A stretch of 64,000 nt of DNA from Triticum aestivum. Taxonomy: Eukaryota; Streptophyta; Magnoliopsida; Poales; Poaceae. Shown piece after piece: positions 33,425 to 43,015 of the stretch. Position 1 is the stretch's first letter, and each line of letters opens with the position of its first letter. Below the pieces are notes generated by a model. The model saw only the letters and a list, made by a program, of their open reading frames with translations, was not told the DNA's origin and did not search any database. Both the position numbers and the translations under genes were made by a program. The DNA is taken from the NCBI RefSeq assembly GCF_018294505.1, contig NC_057810.1, positions 207,284,113-207,348,112 on the forward strand, in the 5' to 3' direction.

Positions 33425-34234
33425 CTAATTATTGCCATCTTTGGCATTCAACTCTTCAATGGAGCACTTATAACCCTTAGTAGTTTCTTTATTTTTAGTA
33501 ATGATTAAAGCTCTACGCAAGAAATCAAGAGATTCGATTGTAGCAAAAGGTTCCTTAATGAAAGCGAGAAAATTGGGGTGAACACTTGTTGATTTGAGAT
33601 CCGCATTTTCCTTACTAGAAGATTCACCCTTATTTTTAGGAACATACATTAGTTTGGCAGTTTTGGTAGGAGGAGTTGGAGAATTTTTCACGGATGAAAA
33701 GGCAGACCCTAAGTTGGTAATAATATCCTCAAGTTTACCGATTCTACAAGAATCTAGATTTATTCTTTCGTTAACTATAGGTTCCTTCTCTTTAAAAAAA
33801 TTCAGAGTAACTCCAACCCTAGATCCATATTGGATAATTTGGTTGTGGATCTTTTTATCCAAATTTTCAATTAACACCGTGGAAACTTTATTTTCAATAA
33901 TTTCAAGCCTTTGCATCACATGCTCTAAAGTTAAAACAGTTCCATTAACCAAAAGAGGTGGTGGACCAAACAAATCTAACATAGCATTATAAGCATCAAA
34001 AGTATGGCTACCCAAGAAATTCCCTCCGGTAATGGTATCAAGGATATATCTATTCTAAGGAGTAACACCGACATAAAAATAACGAAGAAGAACGGAAGTA
34101 TATTGCTTCCTAATAGATCTATTTATAGAATTGCAAATTCTATTCCAAGCATCTTTTAGATTTTCTCCCTCCCTTTGTTTAAAATTAAGAACTTCATGAT
34201 CAGGAGTACTAACGATGATAGGAGGACTAGCCAT
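33425..34234 (-). pseudogene. Gag-position pseudogene of element B (269 codons)
   Basis: An open frame from ATG 34234 down to 33425, interrupted only by a TAG at 34055-34057. The N-terminal part (VSTPDHEVLNFKQREGENLKDAW) has the look of a shortened retrotransposon gag entry (R-x-GE-x-L-x-x-AW), and a long helical middle (MQRLEIIENKV) follows. There is no zinc knuckle, protease or RT. It lies directly behind the PBS and short leader. It may serve as a gag-like packaging protein of a non-autonomous family; that is inference. Confidence 0.65.
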
Positions 34235-34431
34235 GACGACAAAATAAACGAACTAACACATGAGCACATAAGAGGCAAGCGAAAAAGAGAGGTGAACAGG
34301 AAAGATAGGGCGAATAAAACGGCAAGGGTGAAGTGGGGGAGAGGAAAACGAGAGGCAAATGGCAAATAATGTAATGCGAGGGAGATGAGTTTGTGGTGGG
34401 TACTTGGTATGTCTTGACTTGTGCTAAGACA

Positions 34432-34449
34432 TCCCCGGCAACGGCGCCA
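34432..34449 (-). other. tRNA-Asp primer-binding site of element B
   Basis: Plus-strand tccccggcaacggcgcca is a perfect 18-nt match to the 3' end of plant tRNA-Asp with CCA. It sits 11 nt from the LTR. The leader between it and the gag-like ATG (34235-34431) is purine-rich and non-coding. Confidence 0.93.
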
Positions 34450-34460
34450 GAAATCCTTCT

Positions 34461-36036
34461 TGCTACCTCTTGAGCACTGCGTTGGTTTTCCCTTGAAGAG
34501 GAAAGGGTGATGCAGCAAAGTAGTGTAAGTATTTCCCTCAGTTTTTGAGAACCAAGGTATCAATCCAGTAGGAGGCTCCACGCAAGTCCCTCGTACCTAC
34601 ACAAACAAACAAGAACCTTGCAACCAACGCGATAAAGGGGTTGTCAATCCCTTCATGCCAACTTGCTAAAGTGAGATCTGATAGAGATAATAAGATAAGA
34701 TAAATATTTTTGGTATTTTTATGATATAGATTGGAAAGTAAAGATTGCAAAATAAAGTAGAGCGGAAACTTATATGATGAAAAATAGACCCGGGGGCCAT
34801 AGGTTTCACTAGTGGCTTCTCTCAAGATAGCATAAATATTACGGTGGGTGAACAAATTACTGTCGAGCAATTGATAGAAAAGTGCATAGTTATGAGAATA
34901 TCTAGGCATGATCATGTATATAGGCATCACATCCGTGACAAGTAGATCGAAACAATTCTGCATCTACTACTATTAATCCACACATCGACTGCTATCCAGC
35001 ATGCATCCAGAGTATTAAGTTCATAAGAACAGAGTAACGCATTAAGCAAGATGACATGATGTAGAGGGATAAACTCAAGCAATATGATATAAACCCCATA
35101 TTTTTATCCTCGATGGCAACAATACAATACGTGCCTTGCTGCCCCTGTTGTCACTGGGAAAGGACACCGCAAGATTGAACCCAAAGCTAAGCACTTCTCC
35201 CATTGCAAGAAAGATCAATCTAGTAGGCCAAACCAAACTGATAATTTGAAGAGACTTGTAAAGATAACCAATCATACATGAAATAATTGAGAGGATATTC
35301 AAATATTTCTCATAGATAAACTTGATCATAAACCCAAAATTCATCGGATCTCGACAAACACACCGCAAAAAGAGTTACATCGAATAGATCTCCAAGAAGA
35401 TCGAGGAGAACTTTGTATTGAGATTCAAAGAGAGAGAAGAAGCCATCTAGCTAATAATTATGGACCCGAAGGTCTGTGGTAAACTACTCACAACTCATCG
35501 GAGAGGCCTTGGCAATGATGTAGAAGCCCTCTGTGATCGATTCCCCCTCCGACGGAGCACCGGAAAAGGCTACAAGATGGGATCTCACGAGTACAGAAGG
35601 TTACGACGGTGGAAATAGGGTTTCGTGGTGCTCCTAGATGTTTTCGGGGTACATAGATATATATATAGGCGAAGGAGGTTGGTCAGGGGAGCCACGAGGG
35701 GCCCACAAGGGTGGGGGCGCGCCCACCCCCCTAGGGCGCGCCTTGCACCATCGTGGCCGCCTCGGCTGCTTCTTGACGTCCACTCCAACTCTCCTCGATT
35801 GCGTTTGTTTCAAAAAGATCGCTCCCAAGGGTTTCATTCCGTTTGGACTCTGTTTGATATTCATTTTCTTCGAAACACTGAAATAGGCAAAAAAAACAGC
35901 ATTCGGCTGGGCCTCCAGTTAGTAGGTTAGTCCCAAAAATGATATAAAAGTGTAAAGTAATGCCCATAAACATCCAAAACAGGTAATATAATAGCATGGA
36001 ACAATCAAAAATTATAGATACGTTGGAGATGTATCA
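34461..36036 (-). repeat. 5' LTR of element B (right)
   Basis: 1,576 bp, TGCTACCTCTTGAGC ... GGAGATGTATCA on the plus strand, pairing with 3155-4730. The minus-strand TATA box (CTATATATATA) is at 35658-35668, with the GC-rich hairpin at about 35702-35756 upstream of it. Confidence 0.93.
35658..35668 (-). promoter_or_regulatory. LTR TATA box of element B
   Basis: CTATATATATA on the minus strand, inside the 5' LTR and next to the GC-rich hairpin; the equivalent in the other LTR is 4351-4360. Confidence 0.55.
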
Positions 36037-36041
36037 TGAGG
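36037..36041. repeat. Target-site duplication of B, right copy (TGAGG)
   Basis: Identical to 3150-3154; element F resumes after it in the same reading frame. Confidence 0.9.
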
Positions 36042-37056
36042 CGGCCGAGGAGTGGGAGCGAGATCTTCTATCTTCAAATGCGGCTCTTGAGCATGAAGTC
36101 GAGGAGCATCGTGCCCTTCAAGCCTCCTCACTAGGCGAGGTGGCCCTTGCCGAGGCGGAGCTCCTGGGGCGCCATCAAGATTTGACGTTGGAGACCGTGG
36201 AGCACAGCATGGCGTTGGAGAGGCTGGAGGTGAGGGAGCGGCAGGCTGCCGCGGCTGAGGACGCCATCACCGCCCGAGAAGCTCAGGTCCAGCTGGAGGT
36301 GGAGGAGAGGGTGGCGAATGCACGTGCTGAGTTGGCTGAGAGGCACCGCCTGGATCTGGAGCTGCTCGAGGCCGAGCTTGAGGGACGGACCTCTTCCCTG
36401 AAGGCTAAGCTGCAGTCTGTGGAGCAGCCTGAGAGCGCTGCCCGAGGAGCGCTGACTTCCTCTAAATCTTCCCTGAATTCTGCTTGTGCCGAGATATCCT
36501 CTTTCCAGAAGCAAGTCGAAGACACCGCCTCCCTCTTGAAGAAGGCTTCGAGTGAAAAGAACCACCGCCTGACACTGGAATGCGAGCACGGCTCCATGAT
36601 CCAAGGTTTGCACGTCAGAGCCAACAATGCCTTGGGTGCTATTTGTGACGAGAGCGCTCCTCACCCGCACGAGACCGACTACGCCAGCCATCTCAACTTC
36701 TTCACTAATATCATGACCCGCCTGGAAGTCAGGCCGTGAAAGCTTGCCAGCTTGTTGAGGAGAGGAGCCAGGGCCTCCTCGGCCACGCACTCTCGCGCAT
36801 CTTCAGCAACCTCCTGAACCTTGATTCCCACTTTGATTTCAGCACCGTGCTAGCCCCGGTGCCTGCGGCCACCCAAGACAAGCTCGCCAAGTGGGTGGAT
36901 GGCCATGTGGACGCCTTGGTGAAGGAGTTGACTCCTGAGGACGACACGGCTCTGCTCGCGGCCGAAGGAGCTAGCGCGGGTGGCGATGAAGAGGAGGATG
37001 GCATCCATGACGCAAGCAGTGCGAATGGGAGTGACGAAAAAGGTGCGTCCAGCTAG
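36042..37056 (+). pseudogene. Antisense extra ORF of element F, second part
   Basis: Continues 2698-3154 in frame to a TGA at 36737-36739. It is a long coiled coil (repeated EEH/AELAERH/ALEHEVEEH-like heptads) followed by a mixed segment (ASHLNFFTNIMTRLE). Just before the TGA the frame must slip by one base, because a second open frame carries on to 37054-37056 with a helical LVEERSQGLLGHALSRIF segment and an acidic Asp/Glu-rich tail. A single frameshift near 36715-36735 explains this. The style is that of the additional ORFs of Tat elements, which often combine a plant mobile/gypsy-type transposon domain with a coiled coil; the N-terminal domain is missing here. Function unknown. Confidence 0.6.
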
Positions 37057-38283
37057 GCCCGTGTTTCTTTTTGCTTTGACCTGTATGACGAAAACTTGAA
37101 CGCATTCTTGTGAGAGCATTTTGAAAAGGGGGTGCCCCTTATGATGTGTGAGATGGTGAAATGCTTTTGAAGTAGCGCCCGGAGCGGGGCCCCGCAGGGC
37201 TGCGGGCTGCTGAGCGAGGTAGTTGTTTATGACTTATCTTTGGTTTCGTGGGTCTCGAGTGAGGCCTGGTGTCGCAGCAGTGCTCCTTCTCCCGAGGCGA
37301 GCCTGCCGTGAGCTCGCGAGGTTATGTGCCTCCCGAGGGGCCTGCTGGCCTGCCATAGAGTGCCTCGTGAGGAGCCAACTGTCAGACCGTGGCGAGGTGG
37401 GCGCGCGGAGCATCCGCACCCTTGAGCCCCCCGGGGGGGCGATCGGCACCAGCGCGTGCACCGTACCCAGCCCCCGCTCGCGAGGCGCTTGAGGGCAGGG
37501 TAACAGTCACGAGCTCCAGAAAGAACGCAAGAACTAAGGGCAAGAGAGCGACACGAAACAAGAAAACTCCCCCCATTTTTATAAACGCATGAAAAATCAA
37601 ACTACTTCAAGAAGTCATCAAGCAGGTACAGAAAAGAGGCAAAAGCAAATGGCTGTGTCCGGCGCCTAGCTAGTCTTCAAGTCTTCTCACCAGCGCGGAG
37701 CTAAGTGCTTCCACTGGCTGGGCATAGTCATTGGGGACAGTGTCGACGGCCAGCGCGGAGCATGGTGCTTCCACTAGGACGTGGGCAGGAGCCCCCGTGA
37801 GGCCCCAGGGCAGCACTCAGGAGACTCCGGGGCATGTACAGCCCCACTCATTATTATGTGAGAGTGTCACAAGCGGAGACCTTCACAGGCCGGAGCCTTG
37901 CTTCATGTCACCCGACAAGGACCCTACCGTGCGCCGCCCTTGACCACCGTTGGGGAGACCGGAAACCAGGACAAGACCAAGGGGCCAAGGCGACGCTGGC
38001 GGCGTCCTTGGCGACCGCAGGCCCCCCATGGGGGAGAAGGGCTCACCGCCGCCTTCCCCGGCGAGGAACCTACCTCCAGGCAGGGCCCTGCTCGCGCAGG
38101 CAAGGAGGGCTCTGCCGCCGGGCTTTTCCTGTGCTGCTCCCAACGTCCTTCGCGCTCCTGCGGGGGATCCGTTGTCCTGAGTGTCCTAGTGGCAGCTGCG
38201 TCCTGATGCACCTGCGGTCCATGGTCAGCGTAAGCGTTCCCCTGCGATGTTAGCTGTACCCAGAGGTTGTCGCCGTTGGAGAT
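37057..38283. other. GC-rich non-coding stretch of F
   Basis: Open frames on both strands here overlap one another, are short and GC-driven, and have no recognisable motif. A 26-bp imperfect direct repeat (CCAGCGCGGAGC ... GTGCTTCCACT) stands at about 37690-37715 and 37750-37775, 60 bp apart. A junction between two elements probably lies in this stretch. Confidence 0.45.
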
Positions 38284-38451
38284 GTTGCCCGCGCCAAGGT
38301 GCATTGGGTGAAGATGGATGTCGTAAAGCTGATGACCGAAGGACCGCCTGCAGGGAAGGAGCACCGCAAGCCCGAGTTATATTATGACAGTGTCCTGAAA
38401 GGATCCCGCCTTGTAGCGGAGCAATGTGCCAAGGATATTATATTCCCATGA
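38284..38451 (+). pseudogene. C-terminal fragment of a Tat-type extra ORF
   Basis: 56 codons ending in TGA at 38449-38451. It has the ARAKVHW, GKEHRKPELYY and VLKGSR motifs that end the extra ORF of G (45860-46033: ARAKVHWGKMD, KEHRTPEMYY, VLKGAR). Upstream homology fades near 38230-38280. No start; a relic. Confidence 0.7.
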
Positions 38452-39576
38452 ATACATTCATGTTATCCTTTGTAATGTTGAACAAGGTTGTTTATATAAT
38501 ATGATGCTTGTTATTTGGAAATTTTTACCTCCTGTGCGGATGTTTTATATATTAATCCTGAGAGTTGGCCAGTTGTCGGCTTCTGCCCCCACGTAGGAAG
38601 TACGGGGGTGTTCGGGACAAACCTGAACACTCTTTACCCCAATTTTGGGTCCTTGAAGGAGGTGTTCAGCGCAACGAACTAGGCAATCGGACTATAAGGC
38701 TTTCTCACCCTCACTTAGCCATAGGAGTTTGACAAAAGAAAGGTAGGCGTAGCCCCTGGTGTTTGGAAGACCGCACTAGGGGCTCTATAAGCACCTGATT
38801 GGAAAAAAAAGCCGATCTGTCACACGCTGCATTAGTTATCGCATAATGCGGAAGAAATCCTTAAAGATTTTGTAACCTCTTAAACAGCTGACCAGCTCTC
38901 GCCGCATCATGATAGTCAGTTTTCAGCTTTCTCTACTGAGGTGCTCGTCTGAAAGAACCGGGACACAATCGCAGTAGTTCTCCCTTTACTACCCTAGCCG
39001 ATATAGCGGAACATAGGGTAGCAAGCACAGGAGCCGGGCAACCCAACTATTGACCCAAGACATGATTCGGAGCCGATGCATATAATGCTTTAAGTTCGAG
39101 GTGTCGAACGACCATGAGGGTGTTCGGACTTTGTTGCCGTATTATGGGTACAACGAGGCTCCTGGCATATTAAGGCGTACCGTAGTGTACGGCAGCCACT
39201 TGACAAAAAATATCAATAAGAAAGAACAACAAGTAAGCGTCATATAAATCCGCATGTTGTAATTGAATAATACGTCGAGGCATACGAATACAAGTAGTGC
39301 GATAAAAAGAAATGTGACTTCGGAACCTGCTGAGACCAGGGCGGCTGTGTGCGGATCCGGGGAATAATCGGATGATCATCAAGGGGAATATCTAAGGATT
39401 CATTTACATGTTCGAGCTGTTTCCCTCCTTGGTATGTTTGTCCCTTCATAGGTCCGGTCGCCAGGTTGCCAGTGATGGCCTAGATAAAAGTGGACCTGCA
39501 AAGAAAATGCAAAAAATGTTTGTGTGCCACGGAGCGGTTAAGCCGCATTGTGGGGCATAACCTAGCTTTGCCTCCG
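38452..39576. other. Non-coding section of F between extra ORF and (unseen) gag
   Basis: Resembles 46034-46830 of G in shared words such as GGGGGTGTTCGGGA and TTTGGGTCC. No gene seen. Cut by element C at 39576. Confidence 0.6.
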
Positions 39577-41099
39577 TGATACGTCCATTTTGCATCATGC
39601 TTTTATATCAATATTTATTGCATTATGGGCTGTTATTACACATTATATATCAATACTTATGGCTATTCTATCTTATTTTACAAGATTTACCATGAAGAGG
39701 GGGAATGCCGGCAGCTGGAATTTTGGCTGGAAAAGGAGCAAATATTGGAAACCTATTCTGCACAGCTCCAAAAATCCTGAAACTCCAAGGAAGTTATTTT
39801 TGGAATTAATAAGAATTATTGAGCGAAGAAACTACCAGAGGGGGCCCACACCCAGGCCAGGAGGGTGGGGGCGCGCCCACCCCTACTAGGCGCGCCCCCC
39901 TGTCTCCTAGGCCCCCTGGTGGCCCTCCGGCGCCCATCTTCTGCTATATGAAGGCTTTTACCCTGGAAAAAATCAGAGGCAAGCTTACGGGACGAAACTC
40001 CGCCGCCACGAGGCGGAACCTTGGCGGAACCAATCTAGAGCTCCGGCAGAGCTGTTCTATCAGGGAAACTTCCCTCCGGGAGGGGGAAATCATCACCATC
40101 ATCATCACCAACGATCCTCTCACCGGGAGGGGGTCAATCTCCATCAACATCTTCACCAGCACCATCTCCTCTCAAAACCCTAGTTCATCTCTTGTATCCA
40201 ATCTTGTATCAAAACCACAAATTGGTACCTGTGGGTTACTAATAGTGTTGATTACTCCTTGTAGTTGATGCTAAATGGTTTACTTGGTGGAAGATCATAT
40301 GTTCAGATCCTTAATGCATATTATTACTCCTCTGATTATGAACATCAATATGCTTTGTGAGTAGTTATGTTTGTTCCTGAGGACATGGGTGAAGTCTTGC
40401 TATTAGTAGTCATGTGAATTTGGTATTCGTTCAATATTTTGATGAGATGTATGTTGTCTTTCCTCTAGTGGTGTTATGTGAACGTCGACTACATGACACT
40501 TCACCATTATTTGGGCCTAGAGGAAGGCATTGGGAGGTAATAAGTAGATGATGGGTTGCTAGAGTGACAGAAGCTTAAACCCTAGTTTATGCGTTGCTTC
40601 GTAAGGGGCTGATTTGGATCCATATGTTTAATGTTGTGGTTAGGTTTACCTTAATACTTCTTTCATAGTTGCGGATGCTTGCAATATGGGTTAATCATAA
40701 GTGGGATGCTTGTCCAAGTAAGGGCACTACCCAAGCACCGGTCCACCCACATATCAAATTATCAAAGTACCGAACGCGAATCATATGAGCGTGATGAAAA
40801 CTAGCTTGATGATAATTCCCATGTGTCCTCGGGAGCTCTTTTCTCATTATAAGAAATTGTCTAGGCTTGTCCTTTTCTACAATAAGGATTGGGCCACCTT
40901 GCTGCACTTTATTTACTTTCATTGCTTGTTACTCGTTACAATTTATCTTATCACAAAACTATCTGTTACCTACAATTTCAGTGCTTGCAGAGAAAACCTT
41001 ACTGAAAACCGCTTGTCATTTCCTTCTGCTCCTTGTTGGGTTTAACACTCTTTCTTATCGAAAGGACTACGATAGATCCCCTATACTTGTGGGTCATCA
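39577..41099 (+). repeat. 5' LTR of element C
   Basis: 1,523 bp, TGATACGTCCATTTTGC ... GGGTCATCA. Same family as the LTR of D (1158-2681, inverted). TATA-like CTATATGAA at 39944-39952 with a GC-rich hairpin immediately upstream. No gene. Confidence 0.92.
39856..39913 (+). promoter_or_regulatory. GC-rich promoter hairpin in LTR of C
   Basis: Arms GGGGGCGCGCC (39867-39877) and GGCGCGCCCCC (39889-39899) are a perfect 11-bp inverted repeat; an alternative fold pairs GGGTGGG with CCCACCC (39863-39869 / 39876-39882). The TATA-like box follows 31 bp later. Confidence 0.6.
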
Positions 41100-41110
41100 A
41101 GACTCTTTTC

Positions 41111-41128
41111 TGGCGCCGTTGCCGGGGA
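41111..41128 (+). other. tRNA-Asp primer-binding site of element C
   Basis: TGGCGCCGTTGCCGGGGA, a perfect 18-nt complement of the plant tRNA-Asp 3' end, 11 nt after the LTR. Confidence 0.95.
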
Positions 41129-41205
41129 GCGTAGCGCCTTTGGTGAGTGGAACTTGGTAAGGAAACATTTATATAGTGTGCTGAAATTTCCTGTCACTTG
41201 TTACT

Positions 41206-41990
41206 ATGGAAACTAATCCTTTGAGGGGCTTGTTCGGGGTATCTTCACCCCGACCAGAAGAGCAAAGAGTATCTCCTCAACCTACTGAACCTACTGAAAA
41301 TATTTACTTTGAGATTCCTTCGGGTATGATAGAGAAACTGCTAGCTAATCCCTTTGCAGGAGATGGAACATTGCATCCTGATTTACACCTTATCTTTGTG
41401 GATGAAGTTTGTGGATTATTTAAGCTTGCAGGTATTCTCGATGATGTTGTCAAGAGGAAGGTCTTCCCTTTCTCTTTGAAGGGGGATGTATTGACATGGT
41501 ATCGGCTATGTGATGATACGGGATCTTGGAATTATATACGATTGAAGTTGGAATTTCACCAGAAGTTCTATCCTATGCATCTTGTTCACCGTGATCGTAA
41601 TTACATATATAATTTCTGGCCTCGCGAAGGAGAAAGCATCGCTCAAGCTTGGGGGAGGCTTAAGTCAATGTTATATTCATGCCCCAATCATGAGCTCTCC
41701 AGAGAAATGATTATTCAAAAAATTTATGCTCGGCTTTCTCCCAATGATCGCAACATGCTCAATACTTCCTGTGTTGGTTCTTATATGATGAAGACTATTG
41801 AATTCAAATGGGATTTATTGGAAAGAATTAAACACAACTCTGAATATTGGGGTTCCGACGATGGTAAGGAGTCAGGTATGACACCTAAGTTTGATTGTGT
41901 TAAATCTTTTATGGATACCGATGCTTTTCGTGGATTTAGCGCTAAATATGGACTTGACTCTAAGAAGTGGTTTAAATATAATCCTCCCAT
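41206..41990 (+). pseudogene. gag: Gag of element C, N-terminal part (split by G)
   Basis: 261 codons open from the first ATG behind the PBS. Residues about 45-220 are a Retrotrans_gag-type capsid domain (FPFSLKGDVLTWYRL, FHQKFYPMHLVHRDRNYIYNFWPREGESIAQAWGRLKSM). No stop up to the G insertion. The frame resumes exactly at 51065 once G and one TSD are removed. The gag itself is undamaged on this side; the gene as a whole is dead through the insertion and the later stop at 51194. Confidence 0.88.
41986..41990. repeat. Target-site duplication of G, left copy (CCCAT)
   Basis: CCCAT here and at 51062-51066 flank G. Confidence 0.93.
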
Positions 41991-42460
41991 TGTCGGTGTC
42001 AAAACCGGCGGATCTCGGGTAGGGGTCCCGAACTGTGCGTCTAGGCGGATGGTAATAGGAGACGAGGGACACGATGTTTTACCCAGGTTCGGGCCCTCTT
42101 GATGGAGGTAAAACCCTATGTCCTGCTTGATTAATATTGATGATGTGTGTTACAAGAGTAGATCTACCACGAGATCAAGGAGGCTAAACCCTAGAACCTA
42201 GCCTATGGTATGATTGTTGTTCGTCCTACGGACTAAAGCCATCCGGTTTATATAGACACCGGAGAGGGCTAGGGTTACACAGAGTCGGTTACTATAGTAG
42301 GAGATCTATATATCTGTATCGCCAAGCTTGCCTTCCACGCCAAGGAAAGTCCCCTCCGGACACGGGATGAAGTCTTCAATCTTGTATCTTCATATTCTTG
42401 GAGTCCGGCCGATGATGATAGTTTGGCTATCCGGACACCCCCTAGTCCAGGACTCCCTCA
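41991..42460 (-). repeat. 3' LTR of element G (left)
   Basis: 470 bp, pairing with 50591-51061. The TATA-like TTATATAG context is at about 42248-42255. Adjacent on its inner side (42461-42471) the minus strand reads CAGGGGCTAC, the probable polypurine tract. Confidence 0.93.
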
Positions 42461-42471
42461 GTAGCCCCTGA

Positions 42472-43015
42472 ACCAGGCTCCAATGACGACGAGTCCGGTG
42501 CGCATATTGTCTTCGGCATTGCAAGGCGGGTTCTTCCTCCGAATAATTTATAGAAGATTGTGAACACCAGGATAGTGTACGGCTCTACAAAAATCAATTC
42601 CACGCACCATCGTAGAGAGAATAACATTACACAATTTCAATCTACTGACGTATTTTGCGGCGTGACGTCACACCACTACCAAGCCTTTGCTAGAATCGTT
42701 TTTATTGTACCACCTTAGCGCGTTTAGCGAAGCGGTTTCCTTGGCATGTCTTGTCGAAGCAGAGATCGTGTTCCCCTTATTTCGGGATTCCCATCAATAC
42801 GGACGTGGGTAACCCAACCGCGCCATTGATTGCAGCGCTTGGGGGATAAGCAAGTTTTATCAGGCCGCTGGGGACGCATGTTTTCGACCGCCCATATAAG
42901 GGGATAAAGATCCAAACCTTTTTACCTGCGCCTTCTTCCTCCTTGGCTTATCCATCTCCGCGAACTCAAGCTCCAGCGCCCAAGTCCGCACATCTCACCT
43001 CAACCTTCTCCAAAT
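42472..43015 (+). promoter_or_regulatory. Presumed promoter and leader of the antisense gene of G
   Basis: No ORF. A TATA-like CCATATAAGG at 42892-42901 lies about 115 bp upstream of the ATG at 43016. It is followed by a short A-rich then C/T-rich leader (CTTCTTCCTCC, CCAAATATG at the start). The spacing fits a plant promoter with an 80-90 nt leader. Not proven. Confidence 0.45.

Larger units (their letters stand above)
3155..36036 (-). mobile_element. Element B: non-autonomous LTR retrotransposon (carries H and Copia)
   Basis: Two LTRs of 1,576 bp each, a 5-bp TSD and a perfect 18-nt tRNA-Asp PBS next to the right LTR fix the orientation as minus. Without the nested H element its own internal part is only about 3.9 kb: a gag-like pseudogene behind the PBS and about 2.8 kb of non-coding DNA. 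No protease, RT or integrase is visible, so it must have been moved by enzymes of another element. It shares the first nine bases of its LTR (TGATACGTC), the PBS and the promoter hairpin with the autonomous Athila-like family of C and D. The LTR pair differs at roughly 4% in the first 370 bp by eye. Confidence 0.9.
36042..39576 (-). mobile_element. Element F, right fragment (Tat-type Gypsy, possibly composite)
   Basis: Contains the rest of the coiled-coil extra ORF, a GC-rich non-coding stretch, a short fragment like the C-terminus of the extra ORF of G, and a non-coding section similar to 46034-46830 of G. If the layout follows G, F's gag lies beyond the C insertion at 39576/39577, outside view. 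Two different C-terminal ends for the extra ORF suggest that two related elements are fused here. Confidence 0.6.

Noticed and set aside
33594..33992. Plus-strand ORF of 132 codons
   Set aside because: Shadow of the gag-like pseudogene of B on the other strand.
34432..34449. tRNA-Asp-like sequence
   Set aside because: Only the last 18 bases of a tRNA are present, at the fixed distance from an LTR: a primer-binding site, not a tRNA gene. The same holds for 1129, 41111 and 61162.
37223..38253. Overlapping open frames in element F
   Set aside because: High GC makes stops rare; frames overlap on both strands and resemble nothing.
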